Shown one piece after another: positions 5,992 through 6,316 of a stretch of 6,316 bases of DNA. The stretch comes from Chloroflexota bacterium. GTDB taxonomy: Bacteria > Chloroflexota > Anaerolineae > Promineifilales > Promineifilaceae. The stretch spans positions 1,883,622-1,889,937 of the forward strand of contig CP070688.1 of the NCBI GenBank assembly GCA_020353135.1. The letters run 5' to 3'. The notes beneath the pieces are model-generated. The model saw only the letters and a program-made list of their open reading frames with translations, did not search any database and was not told the DNA's origin. Each line of letters opens with the position of its first letter. Positions within the stretch are counted from its first letter, which is position 1. Both the position numbers and the translations under genes were made by a program.

Positions 5992-6316
5992 CTATAGGGC
6001 TATATGGCGGCGCCAAACCCTTTCGCCGCCGGCACCATGCACGTGGTTTTTGACCGACTTGGCCATATCATTCTTATCGAGAAAGAACGTGCTCAGTTGG
6101 GATTGGTAGCAAGCTGTCGCCTCTATTCTCATCTCTATCGCCCGATCAGTCAGCTCAATGACCCCCGGAAGCCAGCCGCGGGTCTTTGTCAGACCGGCCG
6201 GCATCGCGCCGTCAGTCAGCACGTAGGGAAATTCCTCGTAGTAGCGCAGTCTATCATGGTCCAACCAGAGTTCGGCCGCAAGACGCGTCAATTGGTGATC
6301 GACGTGATGCCCGGCA
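5992..6316 (-). CDS. PIG-L/LmbE-family deacetylase, C-terminal part only
   Basis: The frame is open to the right edge, and 107 residues are visible before the TAG at 5994-5992. The first complete codons read AGHHVDHQLTRLAAELW. This matches the C-terminal zinc-site motif (HxDH) of PIG-L/LmbE-type de-N-acetylases, followed by the usual helix and a YYEEFPYV strand. In characterised members such as MshB, the last His of this motif is a zinc ligand and partners an N-terminal AHPDDE motif, here outside the window. The remaining residues (TDRAIEMRIEATACYQSQLSTFF) fit the family's closing helices. Such enzymes remove acetyl groups from GlcNAc-type sugars or related amides; this one's substrate cannot be told. 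A TTG at 6291 would be a false start, since the motif lies before it. The gene is probably not functionally tied to the kinase, which has its own promoter. Confidence 0.85.
   Translation of the reverse strand, partial: AGHHVDHQLTRLAAELWLDHDRLRYYEEFPYVLTDGAMPAGLTKTRGWLPGVIELTDRAIEMRIEATACYQSQLSTFFLDKNDMAKSVKNHVHGAGGERVWRRHIAL

Overview
The window reads as a signalling locus of a free-living bacterium. All seven genes lie on the minus strand, so transcription runs from right to left. Gene styles point to the Chloroflexota (Anaerolineae or Caldilineae-like), with moderate confidence. The pointers are a Ser/Thr kinase whose catalytic loop begins FRD, a C-terminal PQQ-type propeller, a zinc-ribbon/FHA protein, and a VWA protein whose metal site begins DRSTS. 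GC content looks moderate (mid-50s by eye).

Layout in transcription order: (1) 6316-5992, the C-terminal part of a PIG-L/LmbE-type deacetylase, cut by the right edge. (2) 5991-5831, an intergenic stretch with a near-consensus sigma-70-type promoter immediately after the deacetylase stop. (3) 5830-3905, a Ser/Thr kinase fused to an eight-bladed beta-propeller with no transmembrane segment between them. (4) 3904-3727, a 178-bp gap with no gene and only a weak candidate promoter. (5) 3726-582, a tight run of genes: PP2C phosphatase, VWA protein, zinc-ribbon/FHA protein, and an 82-residue protein of unknown function. (6) 582-1, an OmpR/PhoB-type response regulator, cut by the left edge. Spacings in the run are +25 nt, a 14-nt overlap, +21 nt and +13 nt, which strongly suggests one operon.

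Together the genes form a near-complete phospho-signalling module: a writer (the kinase, with a propeller that could be a sensor or docking platform), an eraser (PP2C), a phosphothreonine reader (FHA), a metal-dependent adhesion domain (VWA), a small conserved-looking protein, and a DNA-binding two-component output. The family assignments are secure from motifs. That the parts work together is inferred from gene order only. The least ordinary points are the cytoplasmic propeller built as seven repeats plus a split eighth blade, a DFN in place of DFG in the kinase, and a short tandem duplication at the response-regulator start that creates a six-codon minigene with two consecutive ATGA stop-start overlaps.
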